Shown here: in pieces, positions 37,501 to 50,486 of the stretch
How positions within the stretch are numbered: the first letter of the stretch is position 1
Layout of the letters: every line of letters starts with the position of its first letter
Origin: Cymodocea nodosa
Taxonomy: Eukaryota; Streptophyta; Magnoliopsida; Alismatales; Cymodoceaceae
DNA: 64,000 bases
Direction: 5' to 3'
Assembly (NCBI GenBank): GCA_036874045.1
Contig: JAZBRI010000004.1
Span: 124,001-188,000 of the forward strand
Position numbers and translations under genes: made by a program
The notes under the pieces: generated by a model
Told to the model about the DNA's origin: nothing
Databases searched by the model: none
Seen by the model: only the letters and a program-made list of their open reading frames with translations

Positions 37501-38175
37501 AACACCACATTGTCAACAAACCAATCTGCATGCATAGAGTCTTTGACATCTAGAGGTTTATGGGTAAGGTGTTCTTCCTTCCTATAAGCAATCACAATGA
37601 TCTTAAAGCTTTAAGCACACAAAATGAAGTTTGTCCTGTTCAACATTTTTGAGACTTTAGTGAAGCTTTTGATGAGAGGTTCATGTAAAGCCATGTGAAA
37701 ACACTGAAGAACAATGCTGGAAATACTGAAAACGCATGTATCCACCATTAAAACTATGGTAAACTATGGGAAATGTGAAAAAAGACAGCAGCACAACCTT
37801 CCAGATGACCACTCTAACAATCTAAAGGTACAATAATATGTGGATGACACCAATCCAGACACACACAAGTGAAAAAACAAGGTTGATAGCCTATCACATG
37901 AGGGTGATCAACATGTGCAACTGTTGATGCTCTCAATCACACAAAAAACAGTGGAGGAAATATTGGAAAAGTCAATATAGGGGGATGAGTGAGTTTCCAA
38001 GTTTGAAATTACCTAAAAGTAGTGATTTCCAGTGAGTCCTAGGGCCAACACAGGGTCTAGCGACAGTGGACGACAGTGTTGGTGTTGACAACAACAGCAA
38101 GCAGCAGTGGTAGTGATGGCAATTCTGGTGGCAGGTGGAGATAGTAGTGGACCGAAACCCTAGGGTTTCCCTTAT
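34560..38175 (-). pseudogene. Ty1/copia polyprotein, heavily decayed
   Basis: On the minus strand, blocks come in copia order from right to left. A gag-like region covers about 37100-37700. The protease region reads WIIDSDILSYMLG (about 36760). The GAG-pre-integrase type reads LGHLFYEKLRQALP (about 36370). Integrase pieces include SWSIVIFGI and HTSQQSDIIERKYHHIL (about 35930), then KCAFVGYC.IQKGY (about 35650). RT gives YSKAFSRRACLNSI and LDIKNVFPYVDLVEQIFIEQ (about 34850-34960). The RT catalytic box and RNase H are missing, so the 3' end is deleted. Stops are dense. Confidence 0.85.
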
Positions 38176-38187
38176 GCTTTGGTACCA
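38176..38187 (-). other. Primer binding site of the minus-strand copia element
   Basis: On the minus strand TGGTACCAAAGC directly follows TCTAACA, the expected LTR end. It differs at two positions from TGGTATCAGAGC, the site complementary to initiator-Met tRNA used by most plant copia elements. It fixes the element's orientation and 5' border. Confidence 0.75.
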
Positions 38188-38350
38188 TGTTAGATAAATG
38201 GGAAAAATGGTATTAAAGCCTAAAAAGAAGAGATACAAGAGTTTATATAATGAGTATAAGGATATCTTCTAAATGGATATCCATTTACCCACAACATAAC
38301 ACACAAATACAAAAAGATATCCAATTTTAAAAAAAACATGAACAAACCAT
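38188..38350 (-). repeat. 5' LTR (or its 3' part) of the copia element
   Basis: The minus strand ends in TAACA at the primer site. Upstream it carries a short inverted pair (GGATATCC-type words at 38258 and 38275) and AT-rich sequence. The outer border was not resolved. Confidence 0.4.
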
Positions 38351-38555
38351 TGAGCCCAACTTCCATATTTTACAACTCAGAATTGACAAAATATTTAATT
38401 TACATTTGTGTACCTCATGAAATATTTAATTTATATTAATATTGACAAAATATTTACAACTTCTATGTGGTCTGAGATCATAAATGAATTTACTTGCATA
38501 TACTTACATATCTAAAGAATATTCCAAAGTTTAATTTATGTTTGTGTACCTCAGC

Positions 38556-41500
38556 TCAAACTTGGCTTGGATCTAGCAGTGTAATTAAGCGTGTTGCAGC
38601 ATCATAAACTAAATTTGTGCCACAGCTGAAAAAACATAAGTAAAGCATATTTTGTCAATTTGCAAAGGTAAAGCAATATGACATGAACATGTACTCGGCA
38701 ACATAACAAACTTAGAACAGTGGGATACAAATTTTATAGATGAACTATGGAAAGAAAAGTTACTTTGAGCATTTGAGAGAATTTGTAGTGCCACCACTAG
38801 GAATCGTCAATATAGTCCCAAAAAAGGAAACATTTTCTGTGCCACAATTCGGGCAAGGTCCCTGAAAGCATCAATTACTGCAGTGAGAAATTCTGTACCA
38901 ATGACAATTGGTGCCACAATTTACTTGACTTATTCTTACATGTCTACTGTCAAGTGGTTAGGACCTTTACCTTTAGGATTAGAAAGTCCTTAAGAATGGC
39001 ACTGGTTATGGACTGTGATAACCAAACTATGAGAGGTACTGCAGCAAACCATGTGAAAATGAAACTGAATGGCTCTGGAAGCTGCAGTTTCACAACAAAA
39101 ATCACATTTAATAAAACTAAAGAAAAGTCCCTAAGGCACAGACATAATGGCAGTAAGATTACTTAAGGTGGGAACAGAAATTATAAAACCAAAACTAGAT
39201 TACAGCATCAGCTAAACAAGCAGAACACAAGCAACAAGCTATAATGGCAAATTTTGGCATTCTAAGGTACAATGTCACAATAGGACAGTTTAATTTAGAA
39301 CATATTGAAATTTATGAGAGAAATGATAAAAAGACAAAAAATCACTATAACATGAATGTTAATGCTTTAGGACCTCAGAGAATTACAATTTACTGAAACA
39401 AAGCAGTTTTTCTGCAACATTAATAATGGAAAGCAAATTACCAACTGTGTATTTAACTGTATAAATTAATTCCATTGTTTTCTAAATATGCAATTTTACA
39501 TGACTTTATGATATCTGTCTGAGCTCCTGAACATCTTAAGGATTGAACAAGGCACTAAAATGCAATAGAAAGATAAATTTCAGATTGACCAACTGGACAT
39601 AGAAGCAATCCATCATTCTAAAGTATCTGATATAGATTAACATGAAAGTGTCTAACATTGCATTTAATTTGAAGCATCCACATTAACAAGTTTGACATCA
39701 CTTTAGGACCTCAGAGATTTGCAATAATGAAACAACACTTGCTATGCTGGAAGAAAATTTCGTGCATGTACAATTAAAAATAAATGATACTTAAAATATA
39801 TTGAAGACTCAAGGAGTGTTCACCTCCAACAGGTATGTGATTTCAAATCCAGTCAAGTCATCTAAAAAGAAGAATCTGCAAGCAGTAAGAAATGTATATT
39901 ATGAAAATCTTAATGGAATAAAGTTCAATTAGGGATTAGGTAGGCAGGAATAGTAGACATTGTTGTAGCAGTAATAGCAATAGTAAGAGCAATGAGTAGA
40001 CAACAATGGTAATAATGGCAACAACAGTATTTATTGCAGCAATAGACGCAACAATAATGAACATGAAAGATGGTCAATCATTTTGATGTTACTAGTCAAG
40101 CACATTCAATAGAAGATAGGTATGAATGACGACCATTCATGCTGATCAACACACAAATAGGCATAAACTGTCACCAAGTGACACAAATCAACAAGCTGAC
40201 AGTTCAAATCTTACAATAGAAACAATAAACACAAGTGATAAAAGAATGTTTCCCCATAGTGATGCAAACCTTTTCAATCTTTGATCACTTGTCCAATCTT
40301 GACCTGACCAACCAATCTATAGCCCAAAAAGGAAACTTGTGACATTCTTTAGATCTTATAAATCTCTTTTTTTATCTGATAAGTGTGTATGAGTCTACTT
40401 AGATCTTTTTTATTTTGATATCATGTTCAAACATGAACATCTAACTTAAAACCAATTAGCCACAGGTAGAGAGGTACATCTATATAATCAATCCATGCTT
40501 TGTTTTTTATTGCCTATTTTGAATGAAAGTTTGCTCCATCATTTTCAAAAAAAAATATATTGGACATTGTTGGTTGAATAAAACCTCATGAAGCCCTAGC
40601 ATGGATGGACCCCTCAACATCCTCAAGAACAAAAGCAAAGCACACAAAGAAGGAATGAATGAGATGATGATTTTTGTTGTCCAACTAGTTTTTTCCTCTC
40701 TTGGCAATGAATTCGACAAGAAGACGAGAACCTCTAACAGAGATAATGCATTGTTTATATAACTACATCTACATTGCAAAAAACAAAACATTTTGATTTT
40801 CTGAATTGAATTATCTAAAATGATGACAGCAGTTAAAATAAACCAATTGCACTGTGTATTGATGGTATTGAAATAAGCTGAATGATACTTACAATGTCAA
40901 AGCAACAACAGCCGCCGGCACATTCAAAAGAAACATTTTAAAGTAGTCAACATATAAATCACTGTAGACCTGAAAATAGATAAGAAAACCCAAATTAGCA
41001 AAATATGACTCTTGTTATTTATCATTTGATGTCATCAATATATTAAATAGGTACTGTACATAACTATTCTTCTGAAAAGCACAAATGATTTAAACTCTTT
41101 GCATTAAAAATAAGAAAAAAATACAGTGCATCTATAGAAGTTATCTTATATAAAACAGCAGTTCCAAGTTATTTTTTATCATGGTACAGTGATGGCTGCA
41201 GTTCCTTTTATGCTTATCATAGAATCATCTTTATATTGATCTACAGGAATAAAAAATAGGGCATACCTTCCTGCTACGCAAGCTGCATCTTGGACCCTCT
41301 TGTACTATGCTACTTCCTTCTTTCTTTACATAGGAACAATAAGAAAGTCAAGCATGAGCAAATATAAAGAAATTCTTATCTCATTAGAAAGAAAAGACAC
41401 AGACTGATGTGTAAAGTTTGCAATTGTGGAAGTAATAAAAGATGGCATCTCCAGACTACATCCGGATTACTGGAAAATAATAAATATATTAGATGGTATA

Positions 41501-43759
41501 CCCAACATTAGAAGCATTCTTTAATTATTTTGACATGAATATAAAGTACAGTGACGTGAAACATATGACAAAAAATGTAAAAATGGATTGTATGCACTTT
41601 CTAAGGCAACTCAATAAGAGGATCCAAGTTCAATGTTGTTGTAAATTTTGGAAGGATGAAGGGAATAACTAAAATGATTGGCCTGATAAAAGGCTAAAAA
41701 AGAATGAATTAACAATGTAATCCAATATGAAAGTAAATTCCTTCCTTTGGGCGGCTATGGATCAAAATGTCATATTATATATTTATATAATGTAATGACA
41801 CAAACAAATCACTATCTGAACCATTTGCATCAGATGATGGAAAATCGATAGGAAGCAAGTGTGATGAAAATAAGACAATATAATATAAACAATACAAAGC
41901 TTATGACAAGTTAGAAATTGAAAATTGTACTCAACATATGGGTCTACGCAATTACTTTGTACAGCTTTGCGGTTTATAAACCTGTTATTGATAACTAAAG
42001 CTGCACTTGTGCAATTTGTGGCTTAAAATTTGTAAGGACAGTCAGTTTAAGATAGATACCATCTACAAGCATTAATTGGGAGAAATAGGCAGTTTTCTCC
42101 AAACCTTAAGTTGCTGGATTTAAGCATTACATAGAAACTTCTCATTTTGACCATGAAGAAAATACACACCAAATGGTGGCACGTCACCAAATTTTTGCTG
42201 GAATTTCTCTTATTTTTAATTTTACAACATGACATAGAAATGATATGGAGGTTTTGTGGGCAAACATAGATTTTCATTTTTTGTGCTTCCACAGATGAGA
42301 TACCTACATGGATACTTCTTCAATCCATATTTTTTTAACTTACCTAAGTCAAATCAAAAGTTTAAACCTTTTGTGTTGGAATAACGACATCCAATCAAGT
42401 CTATAAACACTAAAATATTACTTATCCAATGTGCTTCCAATTGGCATTTCTTTTCCAAGTAATATTTCTATATAACTAAAAGAGAACTGAACAAGATACT
42501 CGTTGCTTGGGGGTCAGGATGACTTTACAACCATTCACAATCACAGTATGCTGTACATGAATGAAACTGCACTCAAAGTCTTGTACTTAATACACTCTTT
42601 ATTAAAGTAAAAACTTCCCATTACTTGTATATCTCATACCCCATGTAAGATCTACAAAGGAAGCAAAATGACAAAGGTGGAAAACGTGGCAAACCTTTAA
42701 TGTCAATTTCAGCTCATCATATTCAGCATCTGTCATTATTGGTTTTTCTGCCACATAAGCCATTGAAGCTTCTAGAAACCTCTGTTCTTCCTTGCCTAAT
42801 AACAACACAGAGAACAGTAACAATACAGAAAGCAGTACATTAAGGAAGATTGCTAATAGAAATCAATTACAATGGCTCAATTCAAATCCTGGAGAACGCA
42901 AAAGACTAATATTATCGAGAAAACGAAGATTGCTTATAGATGGCAATAACTCCAATAACGAGCATTTTTTATATGGTCTTCGCTAATGGTGTAAACTTTA
43001 AAGAGTAATTGTGGAAAGGAATGTGAAAGGAAGTGCTATGACAAAAAAGTAGAGCACATACTTAGCGTTACCACACTGCTTCCTTCCCACATAAGTTCCT
43101 CCTTCAGATTGTCAAATTCTTCATTTGTCATGGTCGCAGTTTTGTCATAATAGAAAGACTAGAAAAAATCGCAATGGGATCAGCAAGAATTCGTTAAATT
43201 CCACAAATGCTATAAAAAAAATACCGAGAATTGAAAATGGGGGCAGAAAAGCATAAGAAATCCACGGAATATAAATAAAAAAAATGATGATCACTTGCTT
43301 GTAAGGCTTCAATGAAGTCCTGTTCAAGCTCTCCGATCGTCTTCTTCCGCTTGCTGTCAATGCTACAGTACGGCAAGACATTGCGATCGACAAGCTCATC
43401 TCCCTCAAGCTGACCTGCGATAGAAAACCCCTCCCACATTGAGCAATCAAGCGATACGAGATCCCAACGCCTCCCTGGTTTTACAATAACCCAATCTTCC
43501 TCTGCAAGAAAAAAAATATCCAACCTTGCTGCTGATTGCTGGCGAGGCAGGACCTGAGCGTACGAGGACGAGCAGTCTGACTAAGGAAACGACGGAAGGG
43601 GGCAGCGGAGGAGCACTTGACTTTCGTCTGGAAGAGCTTGGTGGCAAGAGAATAAGAAGAGGAGGATGGTTTGAGAAGGCGGGAGTGAGACTTGGGGAGA
43701 AGGCGAGAATGGAGGTGAAGTGGGGGGTGGGAGAAGGAAGACGCTACTCCAAACTCCAT
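38556..43759 (-). CDS. PGRL1: PGRL1, proton gradient regulation 5-like 1 (chloroplast thylakoid)
   Basis: PGRL1 works with PGR5 in antimycin-A-sensitive cyclic electron flow around photosystem I. I place ten exons: 43525-43759, 43299-43414, 43062-43158, 42695-42795, 41267-41323, 40893-40969, 39824-39875, 38971-39081, 38764-38861 and 38556-38625. They join to 1014 bases, 337 residues plus TGA, with every phase consistent; the Arabidopsis protein is about 324. Residues 1 to about 75 are Ser/Arg-rich, a transit peptide. Then come VLPYCSI (Cys95), LMWEGSSVV, EEQRFLEASMAYV, EGPRCSLRSRK (Cys196), two membrane segments (about 211-232 and 252-275) flanking FFFLDDLTGFEITY, and the paired GPCPNCGTEN and KCSNCGT at the C-terminus. 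All six conserved Cys are present. Intron 2 uses a GC donor. No damage is visible; likely functional. Confidence 0.95.
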
Positions 43760-44170
43760 TTCTGCTCTGGTCCGGTCCGGTGTTGTCTGGCGGGGAACCG
43801 ACAGATGACGAGAGTAATGGGAGGGGGGGGAGTGATCGGAGAGATAAGGAACGGAGGTGGTGTGTGGAGTAGGAAGAAGCGGAGGGAAGAAGAATCGACC
43901 AGAAAACGAACGCACCACTCCTTCGTATCCACGTCATTATCTTTCGTTATTTTTCAAAAAAATAACAAAATCTTAAAAACATACCTTTAACTTGTTAAAT
44001 GTCAATGGGTTTTATGTTATGCATTCATTGTCTTGTGAGTTTGGATCCGATCATACACACATCCAACACCTGTCAATCCGTTACATATTAGTTCCATAGT
44101 TTTATACAAACATACCTTTAACTAAATGTTGGCAATGATCCGTCTGCTTAACAAACTGGTTGGTGGTAGA
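43760..44170 (-). promoter_or_regulatory. PGRL1 5' flank
   Basis: About 410 bases lie between the PGRL1 ATG and the divergent copia LTR. On the minus strand GATAATGACGTGG (about 43930-43942) puts an I-box-like GATAA next to an ACGT core, a pairing common in promoters of light-regulated plant genes. The region nearer the ATG is GC-rich and probably 5' UTR. The transcription start cannot be read. Confidence 0.4.
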
Positions 44171-44675
44171 TGTTGACTTACCCTGCTAAAAAAAAATTAT
44201 TCTTCCTTCCTTTCCTTACCCTTTTTATAATATTAACTTGTTATTTTTATAAACCTATGGTTTTGGTCCCCTCATAGTACTTGCATGTACGTTCCAGTTT
44301 CCCGCTTTTTCATCTACCATTAATAACAAGACCTCTGACTAAGACTACCGAAATTAGACCATATATGTATATAACTGATAAAGACACCGGTCTGGACAAC
44401 TCATCCTCCAATATTTTATCTCATGGATCAGTTTAATGATCGTTATTAATCTTGGTCTGTTGTTGTCTGTTATAAGGCCTATTTTCTGCCATAACAAACT
44501 TTAATCATCTTATATAAGTTGCCTAAGGCACGAGGGCTTGATGCTTCTCACATCCTTATTTTTCTCTTCCACCTTGTTGTTGCATCGTAACTTTTTCTTC
44601 TTTTACTCTACACAAAGTTTGCAAAGTTACGTCTACTAGAAAATCAAAGGAATGTGATTAAGGTGCAAAAAGTCA
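44171..44675 (+). repeat. 5' LTR of a plus-strand copia element
   Basis: I take TGTTGACTTA (44171) as the start and AGTCA (ending 44675) as the end, about 505 bp. A TATA-like CTTATATAAG lies at about 44509-44518. The primer site follows three bases later. The right end is well supported by the primer site; the left end is a guess from the terminal TG. Confidence 0.55.
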
Positions 44676-44678
44676 TCT

Positions 44679-44690
44679 TGGTATTAGAGC
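44679..44690 (+). other. Primer binding site (initiator-Met tRNA type)
   Basis: TGGTATTAGAGC differs by one base from the standard TGGTATCAGAGC. It shows that the element to the right is a plus-strand LTR retrotransposon. Confidence 0.75.
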
Positions 44691-45361
44691 TTTAGAGATA
44701 AACGACCAGAGCTCCTATCAAATCATTGTAAATTGAGAGTACAAAGTTAAAGTTCAACCCATCCATGTTGTTCATTTGAGGTAAATATATCCAATTTTAT
44801 CTCTATGAAATTAAATATGTCAAATTATTTACCATGGGAGGCATAGATCTTGACATTATAAAGAATGATGGAAGTCTGTCAAAGACTATAATATAAACCC
44901 TAAATATTATGTGTGGAAGTATTCTGATCATCTTTTAAGGGTTAGATTATGGGAAGTGTGAGTGGTGAGGCTTTCAGTCGTGTGGTTAGACTAATGTTTG
45001 GTTCTCCTTGAAAAATAGTTTATCTCAACAATCCGTTGAAAGAGAGTTTTATTTATTTACTCCAAGGCTACAAACTCTTAAAAGGAATAGATTTCAGACC
45101 CTAAATGGGTACCTTACAAAGACTTAAGGGATTAACTACGAGACCTTTGCAAGAAAATACTAGAGTTATTTGGTGGTTGAACGGTCTTGGTCAAAAATAA
45201 CATGCTTTTATGACATCAACGTTAAGAACTATTCCTCCTTACAACACCATCATATAAATGCTTAGGGGCCACGAGATTAGGCTAAAGAGTTGTGAGGATG
45301 AGAAAGCACTACTAAGGTTAAGATGGGACTAAGATGAAGCAAAATGATAGCTTCTTCCTCA
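44691..45361 (+). pseudogene. Copia gag, N-terminal part (left half of a split element)
   Basis: Broken frames give ENPKYYVWKYSDHLL-like wording, then, near 45030-45180, a stretch like FIYLLQGLQTLKRNRFQTLN and GYLTKT, typical of the UBN2/gag region of Retrofit-like copia elements. It stops where the minus-strand copia LTR begins. The matching C-terminal gag and protease lie on the same strand at 50487-51100, so these are likely two halves of one element. Confidence 0.65.
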
Positions 45362-46125
45362 TGAAACAAATAAAGGAGAAAAACAAATAAAACACACAAA
45401 CAAGACACATCAATATGTATGTGAAAAACCTCTTTAGTGTGAGGAGTAAAAACCACAAGACCAATTGGTCCACCTTAGAACCTTCACTATCACAAATAAT
45501 AGGTACAAAGGGTCTTCTCTAGTATTTAACTAGATGAATCACACATCACTCTCGTCAACAACCAATGGCACAATACAACAACACAATAAGAGATGGTATA
45601 GATATACCTATGTAGGCTGTTCAAGTTTCAAAATTTTTTGCTATCATTGTACTTCTTCAAAAAACACAACTTGATAGGAATGTAGTTCCAAGAATCTTAA
45701 ACCACTAAAAAAATTTCAACCAAAGCAAACTTCATTTCACCCCTTAAATAGACCTTCTACCAAGAGTGCACTTTGTAGAACTACTACATAGACAAAATTC
45801 TTTCGAAACCTTCTTTAAATCTAACTCTCCACTATTCTAATCCTCGATCCAATGGTTCAATCTAAAGAACATCAAATTTTTAGCTCAATCCAACCATGAA
45901 CACCCCTTCAATTGGCCTTATGATCAAGGTGGTGCAATAGAAAAGGAGAGGGACGAAAATTGAAATCACCACTTCTCTTTCCAAAAAGTAGTTGTGTTTT
46001 TCAATTTTTTTTCTTTCCTCCTCCACAATCCTTAGTAGGGTTATGTGGGTAAATTATGCTAAGGTCCATATAGAGTGACAAAATGACATAAATGAGTCAT
46101 CCTCCATGTAGAGGAAAACCCAACA
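45362..46125 (-). repeat. 3' LTR of the inserted minus-strand copia element
   Basis: Minus strand starts TGTTGGGTTTTCC (46125) and matches the 5' LTR near 50486 (TGATGGGTTTCCC, then CTCTACATGGAGGATGA and AATTATGCYAAGGTCC). It has the GTGAAAAACCTC..GTAAAAACCACAAG landmark of copia LTRs near 45421-45460. The inner match with the other LTR is clear for 45765-46125 and weak beyond. Confidence 0.6.
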
Positions 46126-48600
46126 AACATCTCGTCCTAACTACATGGAGGCCAATCGTATAATCTGGTTGTAAGTATTCAACTTGTCCCTCATCATTAC
46201 CTTAGTCAACATATTGGCTCCATTATCATTAATATGAGCATTTTCAAACATGAGTTCCTTTGAGTTTACAATATCTTGAATCCATTGGTACTTTACCTTG
46301 ATATGCTTTAGCCTTGAGTAGAATGACAAATTCTTGCTCAAGTAGATTGCACTTTGACTATCACCAAATAATACAAATTAATCTTGCACAATCTCAAGTT
46401 CTTCAAACATTCTCTTTAACTATATTATCTCTTTGTAGACTTTTGTGGTTGTAATAAATTCAACATTTGTAGTAGACAATGTAATGCACTTTTGCAATCT
46501 AGATTACCATGAAATAGTTCTCCGTACATAAGTAAATAAATGCCCTAAGGTGGATTTTAAGTTATCAACATCTCCTACCATGTTTGAGTCAGTATAACCA
46601 ATCAAGGTTGGTTCTCCACCACCAAAATAGATCTTCATATTTGAAGTGTCTCGAAGATATCTCATAATCCACTCAACTGCTTCCCAATGTTGTTCTCTAT
46701 GATTTGAGAAAAATCTACTCACTATATTAACTACATAAGCAATATCAAGTCTAGTACATACCATTGCAGGCATTAGACTCCTAATAGCTGATGCATATGA
46801 AATATTTTCTATTTCCCTTTTCTTCTCATCTATAGAAGGACTTTGCTTCTTACTTAACCTAAACTAAGCTACAAAGAGATAACTAATAGGTTTTGCATCA
46901 TCCATACCAAATCTTTAAAGTACTTTCTTAATGTATTTCTCTTGTGACAAGAACAACTTGTTAGAAATTTTCTCTTTCAATTCCAATCCCAAGAATCTTC
47001 TTTGCAAATCTCAAGTCTTTCATGCCAAAAGACTTATCATGCACCTTCTTCAACTTTGCAATTTTAGACATATTCTTGCCAACAATTAGAATATCATCAA
47101 CATAGAGCAACAAAATAATAAAATCATTAGAGGAAAAATTCTTAATAAATACACAATAGTCTATGCTACCCTTTCTATAATCTTACTCCCTCATAATAGT
47201 GTCAAACTACATGTACAATTGTCTTAATGCTTATTTTAGGCCATAAAGACTTTTCTTCAATCTGCATACTAAGTCTTTTTTGTCTTTCTTAACAAACCCC
47301 TTTAATTACTTCATGTAAATCTTTTTCTCCAAGTTTTCATGAAGGTAGTCTTCACATCCATCTACTCAATCTCTAAATTGAGACTTGCTACCAAACCAAG
47401 AATGACTCAAATAGAAGTCATCTTCACTACTAGAGAGAAGATCTCATTAAAGTCAATACCCTTTCTTTGAGTGAATCCTTTCACAACTAGCCTAGCCTTG
47501 TACTTTGGATGTGATGTATGTTTATTTTACTTGATTCTATAGACTCACTTGTTCTTGAGTACTCTTTTGCCTTTAAGCAACTGCACCAACTTATAAATGC
47601 GATTCTCATGTAAGGAACTCATCTCATCTTACATGGCTTCCATATACTTCTTCTTATGCTCACCTTCCACTACATCTACATAGCACTCTAGTTTAGCATC
47701 ATTAGAGAGTAACACCATAAACTCATCTAAAGAATATCTAGTAGAAGGTCTTCTATCTTTAGTTGATCTTTTGAGTAGAATAACTAGTGGAACTTCTTGC
47801 ACTAATGGAATTTAATCATGACCATTTGCTTTAACATCATCTTGATCCTAGAAAGCATTTTGTCCAACTATGCCTATATCATCATCTTCTTCAACTTTAA
47901 CCTCTTGTTGAGTTGGAACTATAGAAATTAGGTCCAAATCAATCAAACCTTCACGTTGTTGAGTTGTTTTAACCTATATTTTGTTAATATCCTCAATTGT
48001 TTGATCTTTAACAAATACAACATCACAACTTCTAACAACCTTCTTAGCTACTAGATCATACAACATGTAGCCAAAATCATCTTGCCCATAGCTAAGGAAA
48101 ATACACTATCATGTCTTTGCATCAAGCTTGCTTCTTTTATCCTAAGGCACATGTACAAAGGTTTTGCATCCAAAAACCTTCAAATTATCATAAAAGACAT
48201 TTCTATCATACTAAACCTTATTTGGAACATCTCCCTGCAAGTAGTGACATAATGAAAGATTAACAAGATAAACAGTAGTCATCAAAGTCTCACCCCAATA
48301 AGACCTTGGCAAATTTTCTTGTGAAAACAAACATCTCATTCTCTCCACCAATGTTCTATTGAACCTTTTAGCAACTCCATTCAACTATAGTATCTTTGAA
48401 AGAATCTTTTGGTGTGTTTATGCCTTGCTCTTTCTAATAAATATCAAATGATCCACAATAGTCTTTTCCATTGTCTGTTCAAATGCACTTTACTTTCTTG
48501 TCTATTTCTTTTCAACAAAAACTTGAAACTCTTTGAACTTGTTAAATACTTGATCTTTGGACTTCAAAACATAAGCTCAAATCTTGCTAGAGGAATTATC
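46126..48600 (-). pseudogene. Ty1/copia polyprotein (integrase, RT, RNase H), decayed
   Basis: The minus strand from right to left reads: integrase core KEIDKKVKCI.TDNGK (about 48490); an integrase C-terminal block ending in YGQDDFGYMLYDLVAKKVVRSCDVVF (about 48000-48090); RT remnants in 46800-47560; then RNase H with MPAMVCTRLDIAYVVNIVSR, HWEAVEWIMRYLRDTSNMKI and YTDSNMVGD (46504-46773), and a final SRLKHIKVKYQWIQDI, ANMLTKVM (46141-46341). The order fits Tork/Tnt1-type copia elements. Gag and protease are missing on this side. Many stops. Confidence 0.88.
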
Positions 48601-50035
48601 ATGTTAATTTTTTTTTTTTTATGTATCATTAAGTTTTAATTTTAAACAACCGCAAGCATACAACATCAATTGTAATAACTCTAGCGAGTACAAGTCATCT
48701 ATAGGGACTTGGGAAGTGTTTTTAAATTTAAGGACTAGATAAGATTTAGAGAATTTTAATGCAAGTCCAAACTATTCAACTCTTTCAATTATCACAAATT
48801 TATATAATCAAGAGCATACTTTCAAATTCACTTAAACACATTCTATAGCAATGTAAGCAATTTCCCATGCAAGTATTCATCTATTGCATCACATCAAGTA
48901 AATATGCCCATTCACTCATTTACATCATCAAAACTTTCACAACTATATAGGATGATGAATTACACAATGCACTTCTCAAGAGACTAATTCATAAGTGAGA
49001 ACAAACATCCAAGAATCAACATACACTTTCCCAAGTGCAAAAATCTAGAGCTTGCTCAAAAATACACTGGAAATTACTCAAAACCCTAAATCACACGAAG
49101 TCACTTTTGCATGAAAGATTATTCAAAAATTCATAACTTCCAAATGAAAAATGGGATTACACTAAAATCAGTGGCGTTGGAAAGGTACTTCATTAATATA
49201 TCTCATCTCATCAATCAAAATACTAAGAACAATCTAGAAATACAACAAATCTCAAAAGAACATAAATATTACAAAGTGTAGTCAACTAGAATTCTACTAC
49301 AACAACTTGTCCTTCAAAAATTTGTAGCTTTCACTACAAAGCTTAGAAAACTCTGAAATTTCAACAAGAATAAGCTAATATATTTTACAATCCATAAAAA
49401 ATACTACCAGGTGAATTAGGGATGCCACAAATATGTAGATTTCACTTCAACTCAGATTTGCATAAACATTTTCTATAGAAATAGAACTACCAACACCCCT
49501 AACTTCAACAGGCAATTGTGAAATTCACAAAACTTAGATTGCAATGAAATTTTAACACAAAGTCCTCAAGATATCTCACTTCCACAAGAAAATATCAATA
49601 AAATTGAAAGATTCGATAAACCATTCAAATTAGCTCATTTCAATAGCAAATTTTCTACATGTCCTGCAAATCTACTTCATGTAATCTGCCTTGTGTTTTC
49701 TCTTCAATATCCATTTTTTCAAAGATAGTAAAACATGAAACTTGTTAAAATACAAGACTTAACATTCACCAAATAACATCCAACATTCATCAAGCAAATA
49801 TCATTAATAATAGTTCATAAAGAGCACAACATTAAACACAAAAGGTATTTACATTTAAGTTGATAAAGTTAGAATAAACAAGTGAGAGATAACAAGATAA
49901 ATGCAAAACTGCAACAAGAACTACCCTAATGACAAGAAAAACAGATAATAAAACAAAAAGAAAGGTTGTCTTCACCAAAATCATTTGAAGAAATGAAGGA
50001 GAAGCCAGTTTTGTAGCAAGCACACCTCTCTCACC
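48601..50035 (-). repeat. Gypsy-like LTR inserted into the copia element
   Basis: No pol. The left end (about 48640-48710: ACCGCAAGCATAC..GCGAGTACAAGTCATC) resembles in reverse the GATCGACC..ACTTGC end of LTR 1. TGGCGTTGGAAAGGTAC (about 49170) resembles a phrase found in several plant gypsy LTRs. It sits exactly where gag and protease of the surrounding copia element should be. Whether it is a solo LTR was not settled; the right border is approximate. Confidence 0.4.
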
Positions 50036-50486
50036 AAGAATCTAATGTTTCCAACCCTTAACTCGCCAAGAGGTGCGCCCCACAAGCTCTTCAAGTTGTG
50101 CAGACCATGTTACCATGAGTGCAAAACTACACAAACGAAATCCTTCTATAACCTTCTTTGAATTTAACTCTCCACTATTATGATTCTAGATCTAACCATC
50201 CAATCTGAAAAACATTAAGTCACGACCTTGCCTTTAAATTTTCAACTCGATCCAACTACAAACATCCATCTAGTCAATCTCATGATCAAGGTGGTGCAAT
50301 AGAAGAAGAGAGAAACGAAAATTGCATCCACCACTTCTCTTTTGAAAAAGTAATTGTGTTTTTTAGTTTTTTCTCACTTTCCTCCTCTACACCTAGGAGG
50401 GTTATATGGGTAAATTATGCCAAGGTCCCTATAGAGTGACAAAATGACATAAATGGATCATCCTCCATGTAGAGGGAAACCCATCA
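50036..50486 (-). repeat. 5' LTR of the minus-strand copia element
   Basis: 50105-50486 matches 45765-46125 through GGTGGTGCAATAGAA, ACCACTTCTCTTT, TATAGAGTGACAAAATGACA and CTCCATGTAGAGG. The minus-strand start TGATGGG is at 50486, immediately followed on the plus strand by copia gag sequence of the other element. Confidence 0.65.

Noticed and set aside
43502-43524. A 23-base GT-AG intron in PGRL1 at the end of exon 1
   Set aside because: It would restore a frame but is far too short for a plant intron. The 110-base intron 43415-43524 gives the family sequence (QQQ then GQLEGDE) exactly.
43526-43990. 154-codon plus-strand ORF opposite PGRL1 exon 1
   Set aside because: It is antisense to the transit-peptide exon and the GC-rich 5' UTR; composition explains it.
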